From: JBBRHQ01 sp963840235
Lineage (GTDB): Bacteria > Actinomycetota > Thermoleophilia > Solirubrobacterales > 70-9
Length of the DNA: 64,000 nt
Reading direction: 5' to 3'
Assembly (NCBI GenBank): GCA_963840235.1
Contig: CAWIYC010000003.1
Location: 248,001 to 312,000, forward strand
The notes below the pieces were generated by a model, which did no database searches, was not told the origin of the DNA, and saw nothing but the letters and a program-made list of their open reading frames with translations. Positions 48,028 to 58,440 of this stretch are shown here, piece after piece (within the stretch, counting starts at the first letter, position 1; the number at the start of each line of letters is the position of its first letter). The position numbers and the translations under genes were made by a program.

Positions 48028-49851
48028 GTGATCGCCACCTACACAACGGTTCTGGTTGTCTGCGCCGCCTCGCTGATGATCGGCCAGGCGGCGATCTCGC
48101 TCTGCGGGCGGCCGCGCTGGTCGTGGCTCGCGCCCGGGACCGGATTGGCGCTTCTCTGCGCGCTCTGCTGGGCCACGGTCCGGCTCCCCGGCGAGGGGAC
48201 GGTCCCGGCGATCGCGGTCCTGCTCGCCTTCGGGGCATCCGCCCTCTATCTGTACCGCGGCCGGCTCGCCGGTGGCCGCGAGGCCCTTGCCGCCGGCGCC
48301 CCGGTGGCGGTCCTGGCGCTGCTCGCGGCCTCGGTCCCGTTCGCCGCCGAGGGCCGCTTCGGCATCCTCGGAACCAGCTTCAACCCGGATATGTCGCAGC
48401 ACCTCCTTGCCGCCGACCGCCTCGCCCACGGCGCCGGCTCGCAGTTGCTGGCTCAGGGCTACCCGCTGGGGCCGCACTCGGTCGTCGTCGCCCTCAACGA
48501 GGCCCTCGGTACCGGCATCGTCCAGGGCTTCAGCGGATTCACCGTCGCCGTCGCGGTCCTCGCCTGCCTGACCGCCCTCGGCGCCCTCGGGGCCTTCTCG
48601 CCCGGCCGCCGGTTGATCGGCGCCCTCCTCGTCGGCCTTCCCTACATGGTCGCCTCCTACTTCGCCCAGGGCGCCTTCAAGGAGACGACCCAGGCGCTGT
48701 TCATCCTCGCCTTCGCGATCGGACTGCTGGCGCTCCGCGACCCCGACGAGCGGGCCGCCTGGGGGGACTCGCCGCTGGCGGCGGTGCCGCTGGCGCTGAT
48801 CGCGGCCGGCAGCGTCTATGTCTACAGCTTCCCCGGCCTCACCTGGCTGGGGGCGACAGCGGCGATCTGGGCCGGGGCAGTGCTGATCGACCTGCGGGCG
48901 CAGGGCAGCTCGGCCTCGCGGGCGGCGTCGGCGGCGGCGCGCCCCGCTGGGCTGGCGCTCCTGGCCTTCGTCGTCCTCGCGGCGCCGGAGATCGGGCGGA
49001 TGGTCGACTTCGCGAGCTTCGAGACCTTCGACCCCGCCGGCGCCGGCCTCGGCAACCTCTTCGGCCAGATCTCTCCCTTCGAGGCGCTCGGGATCTGGCC
49101 CTCGGGCGACTTCCGGCTGACGCCGGGCGCCGGAGCGGTGCCGGCGATCGGCTATTACGTCGGGGTGGCGCTGGCGCTGGTGCTGCTCCTGTCGGGCTTG
49201 CGCTGGGCCCTTCGCCGGGGAGAGGTGGCGATTCCGGCGGCGCTGCTCGCCGCCCTCGGGGCCTATGCGGCCGCCCGCATCGGCGGGACCCCCTACACCG
49301 CCGCCAAAGCGGTGGCGATGATCTCACCGGCGGCGATGCTGGTGATCGTCCGCCCGCTGCTCGACCTGAAGGCGTCCGAGCTGGGTGAGCAAACCCTGCG
49401 GGGAGTGCTCGCGCCCCTGGCCGGCGCCGCCTTCATCGTTGGCGCCGCCGCCTGCACAGCGCTGGCGTTGGCCAATGCCCCCGTGGGCCCGGCCGCCTAC
49501 ACGCCGAAGCTGACGGGGCTGCGCCCGGCCATCGCCGCCTCATCGGCCGAGGTTCTCGCTCCCGCCCGCTTCCTCGAGGACGAGCACGGCGTCCCCTTCC
49601 TCGCCTGGGAGTTGCGCGGAGGGCGCGTCTGCATCGGGCCCGACGACGGCGGAATGCTCGGCCCGGCGCCCCCACGGGGAGTCCGCTTCGTGATCGCCGC
49701 CTCCGCTCGCGGCGGCCCGCCCTACGGCGGCCTGCGCCTCGCCCGCCGCGCCGGCCCCTACCTGCTTTGGGAGCGGGTCGGGCCCGTTCGCGGTCGCAGC
49801 GACTGTCCTCTGATCGCCGTCCGCGAGGCGCGCCAGGGCCCGCGCGACTAG
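48028..49851 (+). CDS. Large polytopic membrane protein
   Basis: About 607 residues from GTG 48028. Roughly ten to twelve hydrophobic helices (e.g. VLVVCAASLMIGQAAISL, VAVLACLTALGALGAF, ALFILAFAIGLLAL, VGVALALVLLLSGL, MLVIVRPLLDL, GAAFIVGAAACTALALA). Between them are loops with NPDMSQHLLAADRLAHG and QGYPLGPHSVVVALNEALG, and a soluble C-terminal ~110 residues (PARFLEDEHGVPFLAWELRGGRVCIGPDD). The layout is like membrane glycosyltransferases or O-antigen-type proteins, but no signature is certain. Confidence 0.65.
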   Translation: MIATYTTVLVVCAASLMIGQAAISLCGRPRWSWLAPGTGLALLCALCWATVRLPGEGTVPAIAVLLAFGASALYLYRGRLAGGREALAAGAPVAVLALLAASVPFAAEGRFGILGTSFNPDMSQHLLAADRLAHGAGSQLLAQGYPLGPHSVVVALNEALGTGIVQGFSGFTVAVAVLACLTALGALGAFSPGRRLIGALLVGLPYMVASYFAQGAFKETTQALFILAFAIGLLALRDPDERAAWGDSPLAAVPLALIAAGSVYVYSFPGLTWLGATAAIWAGAVLIDLRAQGSSASRAASAAARPAGLALLAFVVLAAPEIGRMVDFASFETFDPAGAGLGNLFGQISPFEALGIWPSGDFRLTPGAGAVPAIGYYVGVALALVLLLSGLRWALRRGEVAIPAALLAALGAYAAARIGGTPYTAAKAVAMISPAAMLVIVRPLLDLKASELGEQTLRGVLAPLAGAAFIVGAAACTALALANAPVGPAAYTPKLTGLRPAIAASSAEVLAPARFLEDEHGVPFLAWELRGGRVCIGPDDGGMLGPAPPRGVRFVIAASARGGPPYGGLRLARRAGPYLLWERVGPVRGRSDCPLIAVREARQGPRD

Positions 49852-49926
49852 CCGCCATTGACGGGCCGAACTTCACTTTCCGTGTCCATATCACTCGAAA
49901 CGTGACTTCGGCCCGGGTTCTGGGGC

Positions 49927-51870
49927 GTGGATAGCATGGAAGCGATGGCCCCGATCACCGTGAAACTGCCCGACGGGACGCCCCTGGAGTTGCCCGGGGG
50001 CGCCAGCGGCGCCGACGCGGCCGCCGCGATCGGGCCCGGCCTGGCCAGGGCGGCTCTGGCGGTCCGCGCCGGCGGCGAGCTGCGCGACCTCTCGGCCGCA
50101 CTCGGCGACGGAGAGGAGATCTCGATCGTCACCGACCGCGATCCCGAGGCGCTGGAGCTGATCCGCCACGACGCGGCCCACGTCATGGCCGAGGCCGTGG
50201 TCGACCTCTTCCCGAGGACCAAGGTGACGATCGGGCCGCCGATCGAGAATGGCTTCTACTACGACTTCGAGTTCCCCGAGGGGACCCGCGTCAGCGAGGA
50301 GGACCTGGGCAGGATCGAGGAGGCGATGCGCGCCCACGTCAAGGCAGACGAGCCCTTCGAGCGCCGCGATATCCCGGTGGCCGAGGCGATCGAGCTGTTC
50401 CGCGAGGAGGGTCAGGACTACAAGGTCGAGCTGATCGAGGACCTGATCCGCGACGAGGGAACCGAGACCGTCTCGCTCTACCGGAACGGCCCCTTCGAGG
50501 ACCTCTGCCGCGGTCCCCACGGGCCCTCCACCGGACGCATCAAGGCGCTGAAGCTGAGCTCGCTCGCCGGCGCTTACTGGCGGGGCGACGAGAGCCGCCA
50601 GATGCTGACCCGGATCTACGGCACCGCCTTCTTCTCGAAGGGCGATCTCGAGGCCCACCTGGAGCGGATCGAGCAGGCCAAGGCCCGCGACCACCGCCGC
50701 CTCGGCCCCGAGCTCGGAATCTTCATGTTGCGCGACGAGGCCCCGGGAATGCCGTTCTGGCTGCCGAACGGGACCGTGCTGCTGCGCCTGATCGAGTCCG
50801 AGGTGCGCGAGCAGCTGCGCCGCCGCCGCTACCAGGAGATCGCCACGCCGCAGGTCCTCGACGAAGAGCTCTGGCATCGTTCCGGGCACTGGGAGAACTA
50901 CCGCGACGACATGTACTTCATGGAGTCCGACGGGCGCCGCTTCGCCCTGCGGCCGATGAACTGTCCCGGCGCCTGCCTCGTCTTCAGCTCCAGGCGCCAC
51001 TCCTATCGCGAGCTGCCGCTGCGTCTGGCCGAGTTCGGCCGGGTCTCCCGCAACGAGCGCGAGGGGGTCCTGCACGGGCTGCTGCGGGTGCGGGCCTTCA
51101 CCCAGGACGACGCCCACGTCTTCTGCACCGAGGATCAGATCGCCGACGAGGTGATCGACATCTGCGAGGCGATCGACGAGCTCTACGCCCGCTTCGGCTT
51201 CACCGACGTCCGGGTCGAGCTATCGACCCGCCCGGAGAAGGCGATGGGGACCGAGGAGCAGTGGGCGAAGGCCGAGGCGGCACTGACGGAGGCGCTCGAG
51301 CGCCAAGGGCGCGAGTTCCAGTTGAACCCAGGCGACGGCGCCTTCTACGGGCCCAAGATCGACTTCCACGTAACCGACGCCCTCGGGCGCTCCTGGCAGT
51401 GCGGGACCTGCCAGCTCGACTTCCAGATGCCGGAGCGCTTCGACCTCACCTACACCGGCGCCGACGACGCCCCGCACAGGCCGGTGATGATCCACCGCGC
51501 GCTGCTGGGCTCGATGGAGCGCTTCGCCGGGATCCTGATCGAGCACTACGCCGGCCGCTTCCCGGCCTGGCTGGCGCCGGTGCAGGTGATGCTGCTACCC
51601 GTCGCTGACCGCCACGCCGGATACGCGCGGGACCTTGCCGGCCGGCTGCGGGGGGCCGGCTTCAGGGTCGAGCTCGACGAGCGCTCCGAGTCGGTCGGCA
51701 GGAAGGTCCGCGACGCCGAGTTGGCGCGGGTGCCCTACATGCTCGTCCTCGGCGATCGCGAGGAGGAGAAGGGCGCGGTCGCAGTCCGCTCGCACGAGGA
51801 GGGCGACCTGGGCTCGATGGACTTCGCCGGCTTCGAGCAGCGGCTGGCAGAGGAAGTTTCGGCAGATTGA
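49927..51870 (+). CDS. thrS: Threonyl-tRNA synthetase
   Basis: About 647 residues with the full layout: TGS domain (~7-70, ITVKLPDGTPLEL), second additional domain with editing site (~75-240, RHDAAHVMAEAVVDLFP), class II core (FMLRDEAPGMPFWLPNG, motif 2, motif 3) and anticodon-binding domain (VQVMLLPVADRHAGYARDLAGRL). Zinc ligands are Cys in MNCPG, His in TQDDAHVFC and His in IHRALLGS. It charges tRNA-Thr. Start may be GTG 49927 or ATG 49936/49945. A 41-bp copy of bases 51192-51232 lies at 46176. Confidence 0.96.
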   Translation: MDSMEAMAPITVKLPDGTPLELPGGASGADAAAAIGPGLARAALAVRAGGELRDLSAALGDGEEISIVTDRDPEALELIRHDAAHVMAEAVVDLFPRTKVTIGPPIENGFYYDFEFPEGTRVSEEDLGRIEEAMRAHVKADEPFERRDIPVAEAIELFREEGQDYKVELIEDLIRDEGTETVSLYRNGPFEDLCRGPHGPSTGRIKALKLSSLAGAYWRGDESRQMLTRIYGTAFFSKGDLEAHLERIEQAKARDHRRLGPELGIFMLRDEAPGMPFWLPNGTVLLRLIESEVREQLRRRRYQEIATPQVLDEELWHRSGHWENYRDDMYFMESDGRRFALRPMNCPGACLVFSSRRHSYRELPLRLAEFGRVSRNEREGVLHGLLRVRAFTQDDAHVFCTEDQIADEVIDICEAIDELYARFGFTDVRVELSTRPEKAMGTEEQWAKAEAALTEALERQGREFQLNPGDGAFYGPKIDFHVTDALGRSWQCGTCQLDFQMPERFDLTYTGADDAPHRPVMIHRALLGSMERFAGILIEHYAGRFPAWLAPVQVMLLPVADRHAGYARDLAGRLRGAGFRVELDERSESVGRKVRDAELARVPYMLVLGDREEEKGAVAVRSHEEGDLGSMDFAGFEQRLAEEVSAD

Positions 51871-51883
51871 GCCCCGCTCGGTC

Positions 51884-51889
51884 TATACT
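51884..51889 (+). promoter_or_regulatory. -10 box TATACT upstream of infC
   Basis: TATACTGCGC lies 107 bases before the infC start, after the thrS stop. No good -35 hexamer is at standard distance. The sequence resembles the GATACTGCGC box before NTF2 genes, which supports reading that as a -10 element. Confidence 0.45.
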
Positions 51890-51996
51890 GCGCGCCAGTT
51901 GATCGCAGGCACGCCACACACCCCGCGCCGCTGAGCGCCCGCCGTGCCCCTGTTCCTACCTCCTGATCATTTGAAGATCGACCACTCCTCCTTCTA

Positions 51997-52644
51997 GTGC
52001 CGATCCCGCGCAGGTTCGATCGGCGCCCGCCTGAGCGCGACACGACTCGGATAAACGAGCGCATCCGCGTGCCCAAGGTCCGCCTGATCGGGGCGGACGG
52101 CGAGCAGGTCGGGATCATTGACATAGACGACGCGCTCAAGCGCGCCCAGGACGCGGACCTCGATCTGGTCGAGGTCGCGGCCGACGCCAAGCCGCCGGTC
52201 ACGCGCCTGCTCGACTACTCCAAGTACAAGTACGAGCAGGAGCAGAAGCAGAAGGCTGCCCGCAAGCACCAGCAGCAGGTCAACGTCCGCGAGATCAAGC
52301 TGCGGCCGAAGATCGCCGACCACGACTACAACACCAAGAAGGGCCACGTCGAGCGCTTCCTGCGCGGCGGCGACAAGGTAAAGATCACGATCATGTTCCG
52401 CGGTCGCGAGCAGGCTCACCCGGAGCGCGGGCGGGCCCTGCTGCAGCGCCTCGTCGAGGACCTCGGCGAGTTGGCGGTGGTCGAGTCCCAGCCGCTCCAG
52501 GAGGGACGCAACATGAGCATGCTGGTGGCGCCGTCCCGGGCGGCGACGAAGTCCGCCGACGAGGCCGGCGAAGGGGGCGCCACCGACGGGTCGGGCGCCG
52601 CGGAGTCCGATGGGGGCCCCGACCCCGAGGCCGCGGCCGGCTGA
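51997..52644 (+). CDS. infC: Translation initiation factor IF-3
   Basis: 215 residues from GTG 51997. The N-terminal domain (RINERIRVPKVRLIGADGEQVG, DLDLVEVAADAKPPVTRLLDYSKYKYEQEQK) and the C-terminal domain (IKLRPKIADHDYNTKKGHVERFLRGGDKVKITIMFRGRE, VVESQPLQEGRNMSMLVAP) are complete. It has an added acidic, Gly/Ala-rich tail of ~40 residues. IF-3 prevents 50S joining and checks initiator codons. Unusually, rpmI and rplT are not next to it but 5.1 kb downstream, after a glycan-related cluster. Confidence 0.95.
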   Translation: MPIPRRFDRRPPERDTTRINERIRVPKVRLIGADGEQVGIIDIDDALKRAQDADLDLVEVAADAKPPVTRLLDYSKYKYEQEQKQKAARKHQQQVNVREIKLRPKIADHDYNTKKGHVERFLRGGDKVKITIMFRGREQAHPERGRALLQRLVEDLGELAVVESQPLQEGRNMSMLVAPSRAATKSADEAGEGGATDGSGAAESDGGPDPEAAAG

Positions 52645-52648
52645 TCTC

Positions 52649-53281
52649 CTAGTCGCTGATCCGCCAGGCCTCGATCGTCATCGCCGCCGGCTCCGAGGCG
52701 GCGGCGAGAACGCTGCTGCCGACCAGCAGCTCGGACCACTGCTCGAGCAGGATCAGACCGTGCTCGGGCACTACGGCCAGCGGCGAGAGCGCGTCGTTCA
52801 GAAGCGCCGCTCCCTCGCCGAGCGAGAGCAGCAGCAGCGCCGCCACGAGGAAGCCCGCGGTACGCGGCGGCAGCCGGCGAATCGCCCCGATCGCGGCGGC
52901 GAGGACGATCAGGCCGAGCAGCGCCTCCAGCCCCATCACCGCGTGCTTTAGCCCGCCGATGGCTTCGCTGCGCTCGTGGATCATGGCGACGTCGTCAAGG
53001 GAGAAGAAGACCATGACCAATGCCACCGGTCCCCAGATCCGCCGGTTGAGGCCGCCGCTCCAGGCAATCGCGCAGGCCGCCGCAGCGGCGAAGAACTGGA
53101 TGCTGCGAAACCAGGTGAAGGGGTTGCCCTCCTGGTTGATGTCGAGGAACCGGCCATGGATGGCCGCGGCGTCGAGGAGATGGAGCGCGATCAGCGGCAG
53201 TTGCGCGGCAAGCGCGATCGCGAAAACGCGCCAGGAGAGGGGGGCGGCGCGAAATCGGGCCGCGACGCTGGCCGCGGGCAT
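52649..53281 (-). CDS. Multi-pass membrane protein, uncharacterised
   Basis: About 210 residues from ATG 53281 (TTG 53350 is also possible). About five to six hydrophobic helices (FAIALAAQLPLIALHLL, IQFFAAAAACAIAW, GPVALVMVFFSLDDVAMIHER, ALLGLIVLAAAIGAI, AAGFLVAALLLLSLGEG-like). FFSLDDVAMIHER places charged residues in a membrane segment, perhaps a binding site. It converges with infC (stop five bases apart). Not recognised. Confidence 0.6.
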   Translation of the reverse strand: MPAASVAARFRAAPLSWRVFAIALAAQLPLIALHLLDAAAIHGRFLDINQEGNPFTWFRSIQFFAAAAACAIAWSGGLNRRIWGPVALVMVFFSLDDVAMIHERSEAIGGLKHAVMGLEALLGLIVLAAAIGAIRRLPPRTAGFLVAALLLLSLGEGAALLNDALSPLAVVPEHGLILLEQWSELLVGSSVLAAASEPAAMTIEAWRISD

Positions 53282-53410
53282 GGCCAGGATCGGCTTGGCG
53301 CCCACCAGCGGGGGCGCCGGGGGACGGTAGGAGGCTCTCTGCACCAACAATGGATCGGCAGATCGGCCGCACCGCTGAAGCGGGGCGGCATCTGCTGCAC
53401 AAAGAAGGGA

Positions 53411-54484
<1,074 letters not shown>

Positions 54485-54555
54485 GGCCGAGCCAGACTAT
54501 CTGCAGCCGCGGAGCGCGCCAGAGCGTCCGCAGGCCGCTGATTGAATCCCCGATC

Positions 54556-55758
54556 GTGAGCACGCCGGAAGAGATCAAGACCGAGGCCGGCGCCGAAGCC
54601 GAGGCGGTGAACGAGGAGATCGCCGCCGCCGCCCCCTCGATCCCGGTCTTCGACCTGCGGATCGAGCAAGAGGACCTTGATGCGGTGGAGGAGACGTTGA
54701 GGTCGGGCTGGTGGACGATGGGCCCGCGAGTCGAGGAGTTCGAGCGCCGCTTTGCCGACCACCTCGGATGCGCCCACGTCGTCGCCACCTCGAGCTGTAC
54801 GACCGCGCTCCACCTCGCACTCCTCTGTGCCGGCGTCGGTCCCGGCGATGAGGTGATCGTGCCCTCGTTCACCTTCGTCGCCACCGTAGCCACCGTGATC
54901 CAGGCCGGGGCGACGCCGGTGTTCGCTGAGATCGGCGGCCAGGACGACCTCTGCATGGATCCCGATCACGCCGAGTCGCTGATCGGGCCGCGGACCAAGG
55001 CGATCATGCCTGTCCACTACGGCGGCTACGCGGCGGCACCCGAGCGCCTCGAGCGGGTCTGCGAGGAGCGCGGCCTGGTCCTGCTCGAGGACTGCGCCCA
55101 CGCCCCCTTCTCGGAGGCCGGGGGGCGCCGGCTCGGCAGCTTCGGGCTCGCCGCGGCCTTCAGCTTCTTCCCCAACAAGGTGCTCGGGATCGGCGAGGGC
55201 GGCGCCCTCAGCACCGACAGCGACGAGGTCGCCCAGCGGGCGCGTCTGCTGCGCTCTCAGGGAATGACGGCCGGCACCCTGGCGCGCCACCAGGGGCGGG
55301 CCGACGGCTACGACGTCACCGCGCTCGGCTTCAACTACCGGATCGACGAGTCCCGGGCCGCGCTGCTGCTCTCGCGCTTCGCCCGCCTGCCCGCCGAGAT
55401 CGACCGTCGCCGGTACCTGACCCGGCTCTACCGCGAGCGGCTGGGCCGGATCGGGGGGATCTCGGTCCCGTTCCGCGACGAGCAGGTCGGGCACTCATCC
55501 GCCTACTCGATGAGCGTGATGCTGGACGAGCCCGGTCGCAAGGACGAGGTCCGCACGGCGCTGGGGGAGCGTGGCGTGCAGACGACGACGATGTACACCG
55601 GCGTGCATGAGTTCAGCGCCTACCGCGAGCGCTTCCCAGGGGTTTCCCTGCCGCGGACCGAGCTCGCCTCCCAGACCCAGTTCAACCTGCCGCTCTTCCC
55701 CCACCTGACCGAGGAGGAGCTCGAGCGGGTCGCCTCGACCCTGGAGGAGGTCCTCTGA
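54556..55758 (+). CDS. DegT/DnrJ/EryC1/StrS-family PLP aminotransferase (first of pair)
   Basis: About 400 residues from GTG 54556. After an acidic N-terminal extension (~30 residues) the fold begins IPVFDLRIEQEDLDAVEETLRSGWWTMGPRVEEFE. Further signatures are SSCTTALHLALLCAGVGPGDEVIVPSFTFVATV, LLEDCAHAP and FSFFPNKVLGIGEGGAL with the PLP-binding Lys. The family makes amino sugars from nucleotide-linked keto sugars. Its stop overlaps the next start (ATGA). Confidence 0.92.
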   Translation: MSTPEEIKTEAGAEAEAVNEEIAAAAPSIPVFDLRIEQEDLDAVEETLRSGWWTMGPRVEEFERRFADHLGCAHVVATSSCTTALHLALLCAGVGPGDEVIVPSFTFVATVATVIQAGATPVFAEIGGQDDLCMDPDHAESLIGPRTKAIMPVHYGGYAAAPERLERVCEERGLVLLEDCAHAPFSEAGGRRLGSFGLAAAFSFFPNKVLGIGEGGALSTDSDEVAQRARLLRSQGMTAGTLARHQGRADGYDVTALGFNYRIDESRAALLLSRFARLPAEIDRRRYLTRLYRERLGRIGGISVPFRDEQVGHSSAYSMSVMLDEPGRKDEVRTALGERGVQTTTMYTGVHEFSAYRERFPGVSLPRTELASQTQFNLPLFPHLTEEELERVASTLEEVL

Positions 55759-56909
55759 TGGCCTGGGAGGTCCCCCTGATCGAGCTCGAGGTCACCGACG
55801 CCGACGTGGACTCGGTGCTGGAATGCCTGCGCTCCGGCTGGCTGACGATGGGCCCGCGGACACAGGCGCTCGAAGCGGCGATTGCCGAGATGGTCGGGAC
55901 CGAGCACGCGATCGTCGTCTCCAGCGGCACCGCCGCCCTGCACCTCTCCTGCCACGCACTCGGCCTTGGTCCCGGCGACGAGGTGATTGTCCCTTCGTTG
56001 ACCTTCGCCGCCAGCGCCCACGCGCCGAGCTACGGCGGCGCCGATGTCGTCTTCTGCGATTCGTCCTCACGGCTGGACGCGAACGCCGACGTCGGTGCCG
56101 TGGAGGGGCTGATCGGGCCCCGGACCAAGGCGCTGATCGCCGTCCACATGTGGGGCTACCCGGCGCCGGTGGAGGAGCTGAGGGAGCTCTGCGACCGGCA
56201 CGGTCTCGCCCTGATCGAGGACTGCGCTGAGGCGATCTGCGCGCGTCTGCGCGACGGCGGGCAGGTCGGCTCCGTCGGCGAGCTCGGCTGCTTCAGCTTC
56301 TTCTCGAAGAACCAGCTCGCGGTTGGGGAGGGCGGGGCGGTCACAACCGACGACGACGAGCTGGCAGCGAGTGTGCGCTCGCTGCGCTCGCACGCGATGA
56401 CCTCGGTCACATGGGAGCGCCACCGGGGCCACGGCCTCGGCTACGACGTCACCGACGTCGGCTTCAACTACCGCATCGACGAGCCCCGGGCCGCATTGGC
56501 GCTGAGCCGCATCGAGCGCCTCGAGGGAGACATCGACGCCCGCCGCCGGGTCGCGCGCCAGTACCGGCGCCAGCTTTCGGGAGTCGAGGGCCTCGAGTTG
56601 CCGTTCAGCGAGGAGGACGACGAGCGTTCTTCCCACTTCGCCTTCCCGGTCCTCGCCCCCGAGGGCCTATCCCGCGACCGCCTCCGGGCCGAACTCCGCC
56701 AGCGCGGCGTCCAGACGACGTTCTACCCGGCGGTGCACACGCTTGCCGAGTACATCCCGATCGCGGCCAGGGCCTCGCTGCCTCACGCGACCGAGATCGG
56801 CGAGCGCCATCTGACGCTGCCGATACACAGCCTGCTCGAACCGGCGCGGGTCGAGTTCGTCGCTGAGCAGCTTGCCGAAGCCGTGGCCGCCCTGGCGCCC
56901 TCCGCCTAG
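55758..56909 (+). CDS. DegT/DnrJ/EryC1/StrS-family PLP aminotransferase (second of pair)
   Basis: 383 residues. VPLIELEVTDADVDSVLECLRSGWLTMGPRTQALE, SSGTAALHLSCHALGLGPGDEVIVPSLTFAASAHAP, LIEDCAEAICA and FSFFSKNQLAVGEGGAV (PLP Lys) are intact. It is clearly a paralogue of the previous gene and translationally coupled to it, so the pair may aminate different positions or substrates. Ends convergently with the FkbM gene, overlapping by four bases. Confidence 0.92.
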   Translation: MAWEVPLIELEVTDADVDSVLECLRSGWLTMGPRTQALEAAIAEMVGTEHAIVVSSGTAALHLSCHALGLGPGDEVIVPSLTFAASAHAPSYGGADVVFCDSSSRLDANADVGAVEGLIGPRTKALIAVHMWGYPAPVEELRELCDRHGLALIEDCAEAICARLRDGGQVGSVGELGCFSFFSKNQLAVGEGGAVTTDDDELAASVRSLRSHAMTSVTWERHRGHGLGYDVTDVGFNYRIDEPRAALALSRIERLEGDIDARRRVARQYRRQLSGVEGLELPFSEEDDERSSHFAFPVLAPEGLSRDRLRAELRQRGVQTTFYPAVHTLAEYIPIAARASLPHATEIGERHLTLPIHSLLEPARVEFVAEQLAEAVAALAPSA

Positions 56910-57730
56910 CGGCGGACCGCGTATATCCACTTCTCGGGGAGCCGCGAGTCCGGCCAGGCGCGGTAGCCGAGCGCCTCGAGATCGGCGATGCAGGCGGCGG
57001 CGGGGTAATCGAGCTCGGGGTGCGCCTCGACCCGCAGCGAGCGAACCCGCCCCGGCCACCCACCGCCGCCGGCGAGCACCCGCGGCTCGGTGCCTTCGAT
57101 CGTCATGTGCATGTAGTCGACCTGCTCGTCGCCGGGCAGGTGCTGCCCCAGAACCGAGTCGATGCTGAGCGCCCTGATTCCGGGGAGCCCTGGCGGGTCC
57201 TCGTCGTTGCGGGGGCGGACGGTGAAGCCGTGCTCGCCATAGCGGGTGTCGCGGTCGACGACCAGGTCGGCGTCGGCGTCCCAGATGCCGGCTTCGACGA
57301 CCTTGCAGCGATCACCGAAGGCAGCCACGTTGCGGGCCGCGAGGGCGGCGTTGCCGGGGTCGGGCTCGACCCCGACCAGGGTTGCGTTTGGGTAGCGGAC
57401 GGCGAGCGCGGTGAGGGCCGCTCCCATGTTGGAGCCGAGCTCGACGATCCGCTGCAGATCGCCGCCGGCCACCTCGGGGGGCGGCAGGAAGAGGTCGCCA
57501 CGGTAGTAGTAGCCGGCGTTGCGGAGGTCGCTGGTCCCCGGCCGGACATAGAGCTCGCGCCCGCCGAGGGCCTTCATCGGCACTCCCACCGGAGCCGGGT
57601 CTGGGCCGGGCCGGCGGCTCGCGGCGACGACCCGCAGCACTCCAAGCCTGCCCCTCGCTCCGGCGGCCACGCCGAGCTGCAGGGCCAGGCTGCGCGCATA
57701 TGCGCCCGCCCTCGAGAGTCCGCTTGGCAT
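56906..57730 (-). CDS. FkbM-family methyltransferase
   Basis: 274 residues. The SAM-binding motif is RIVELGSNMGAALTALAVRYPNATLVGVEPDPGNAALAARN; then DRCKVVEAGIWD, IRALSIDSVLG and VDYMHMTIEGTEPRVLAGGG, in which the usual Asp of DxxKxDxEGxE is changed to MTIEGTE. C-terminal RSLRVEAHPE and WPDSRLPEKWIYAVRR follow. The family O-methylates sugars or natural products; with its neighbours a role in glycan decoration is likely. Confidence 0.82.
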   Translation of the reverse strand: MPSGLSRAGAYARSLALQLGVAAGARGRLGVLRVVAASRRPGPDPAPVGVPMKALGGRELYVRPGTSDLRNAGYYYRGDLFLPPPEVAGGDLQRIVELGSNMGAALTALAVRYPNATLVGVEPDPGNAALAARNVAAFGDRCKVVEAGIWDADADLVVDRDTRYGEHGFTVRPRNDEDPPGLPGIRALSIDSVLGQHLPGDEQVDYMHMTIEGTEPRVLAGGGGWPGRVRSLRVEAHPELDYPAAACIADLEALGYRAWPDSRLPEKWIYAVRR

Positions 57731-57778
57731 CGCGCAACCCTAGCGATGGGACTGGCGTCTGCTTCAATTACCGATCCG

Positions 57779-57979
57779 ATGCCGAAGATGAAGACGCACT
57801 CTGGCGCCAAGAAGCGCTTCCGCAAGACCGCCAAGGGCAAGCTCCGCGGCCGGCGCGCCTACTCGAGCCACATCCTCGAGAAGAAGTCGCCCAAGCGCAA
57901 GCGCAGGATGGCGCGCCCGGTCGAGATCTCGCCCAAGGACTCGAGCCGGGTCCGGACCCTCCTGGGGGGTGGCAAGTGA
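57779..57979 (+). CDS. rpmI: Ribosomal protein bL35
   Basis: 66 residues: MPKMKTHSGAKKRFRKTAKGKLRGRRAYSSHILEKKSPKRKRRM, the conserved bL35 sequence. The stop overlaps the GTG start of rplT (GTGA). Usually infC lies directly upstream; here only 48 bases separate it from the divergent FkbM gene start, so the promoter must be in that short gap. Confidence 0.95.
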   Translation: MPKMKTHSGAKKRFRKTAKGKLRGRRAYSSHILEKKSPKRKRRMARPVEISPKDSSRVRTLLGGGK

Positions 57980-58338
57980 GCCGCGTCAAGCGCTCGGTGC
58001 ACGCGCGCAAGAAGCGCCGCAAGGTGCTGAAGGAGGCGAAGGGCTACTTCGGCCGCAAGCACTCCTCCTACCGCTTCGCCAAGGAGCAGGTGCAGCGCTC
58101 CGGCGCCTACGCGTACCGCGACCGTCGCAACCGCAAGCGCGACTTCCGGCGGCTCTGGATCGTCCGCATCAACGCCGCCGCCAGGGCCGAGGGCTCGAGC
58201 TACTCGGAGCTGATCCACGGCCTGAAGCTGGCCGGGGTCGAGGTCAACCGCAAGATGCTGGCCGAGATCGCCGTCAGCGACCGCGACGCCTTCCGCCGAT
58301 TCGTCGAGCTCGCCCGGGAGGGTGCCGCTGCCGCTTAG
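57976..58338 (+). CDS. rplT: Ribosomal protein bL20
   Basis: 120 residues from GTG 57976: VSRVKRSVHARKKRRKVLKEAKGYFGRKHSSYRFAKEQVQRSGAYAYRDRRNRKRDFRRLWIVRINAAAR and YSELIHGLKLAGVEVNRKMLAEIAV. Complete and of normal length. A strong terminator follows. An autoregulatory L20-binding leader was not recognised. Confidence 0.96.
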   Translation: MSRVKRSVHARKKRRKVLKEAKGYFGRKHSSYRFAKEQVQRSGAYAYRDRRNRKRDFRRLWIVRINAAARAEGSSYSELIHGLKLAGVEVNRKMLAEIAVSDRDAFRRFVELAREGAAAA

Positions 58339-58361
58339 GCCAGGCGCATCCCTTTCCACCC

Positions 58362-58396
58362 GGGCGGCTCGCGGAAGGCGATGCCGCCCTTTTTTT
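58362..58396 (+). terminator. Intrinsic terminator after rplT
   Basis: GGGCGGC (58362-58368) pairs with GCCGCCC (58383-58389), followed directly by seven T. This is the clearest intrinsic terminator in the window. Confidence 0.9.
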
Positions 58397-58440
58397 GACG
58401 TGGGAGAGGCGGGGGCGAGGGTGCAGAGAACAAGGAAGAG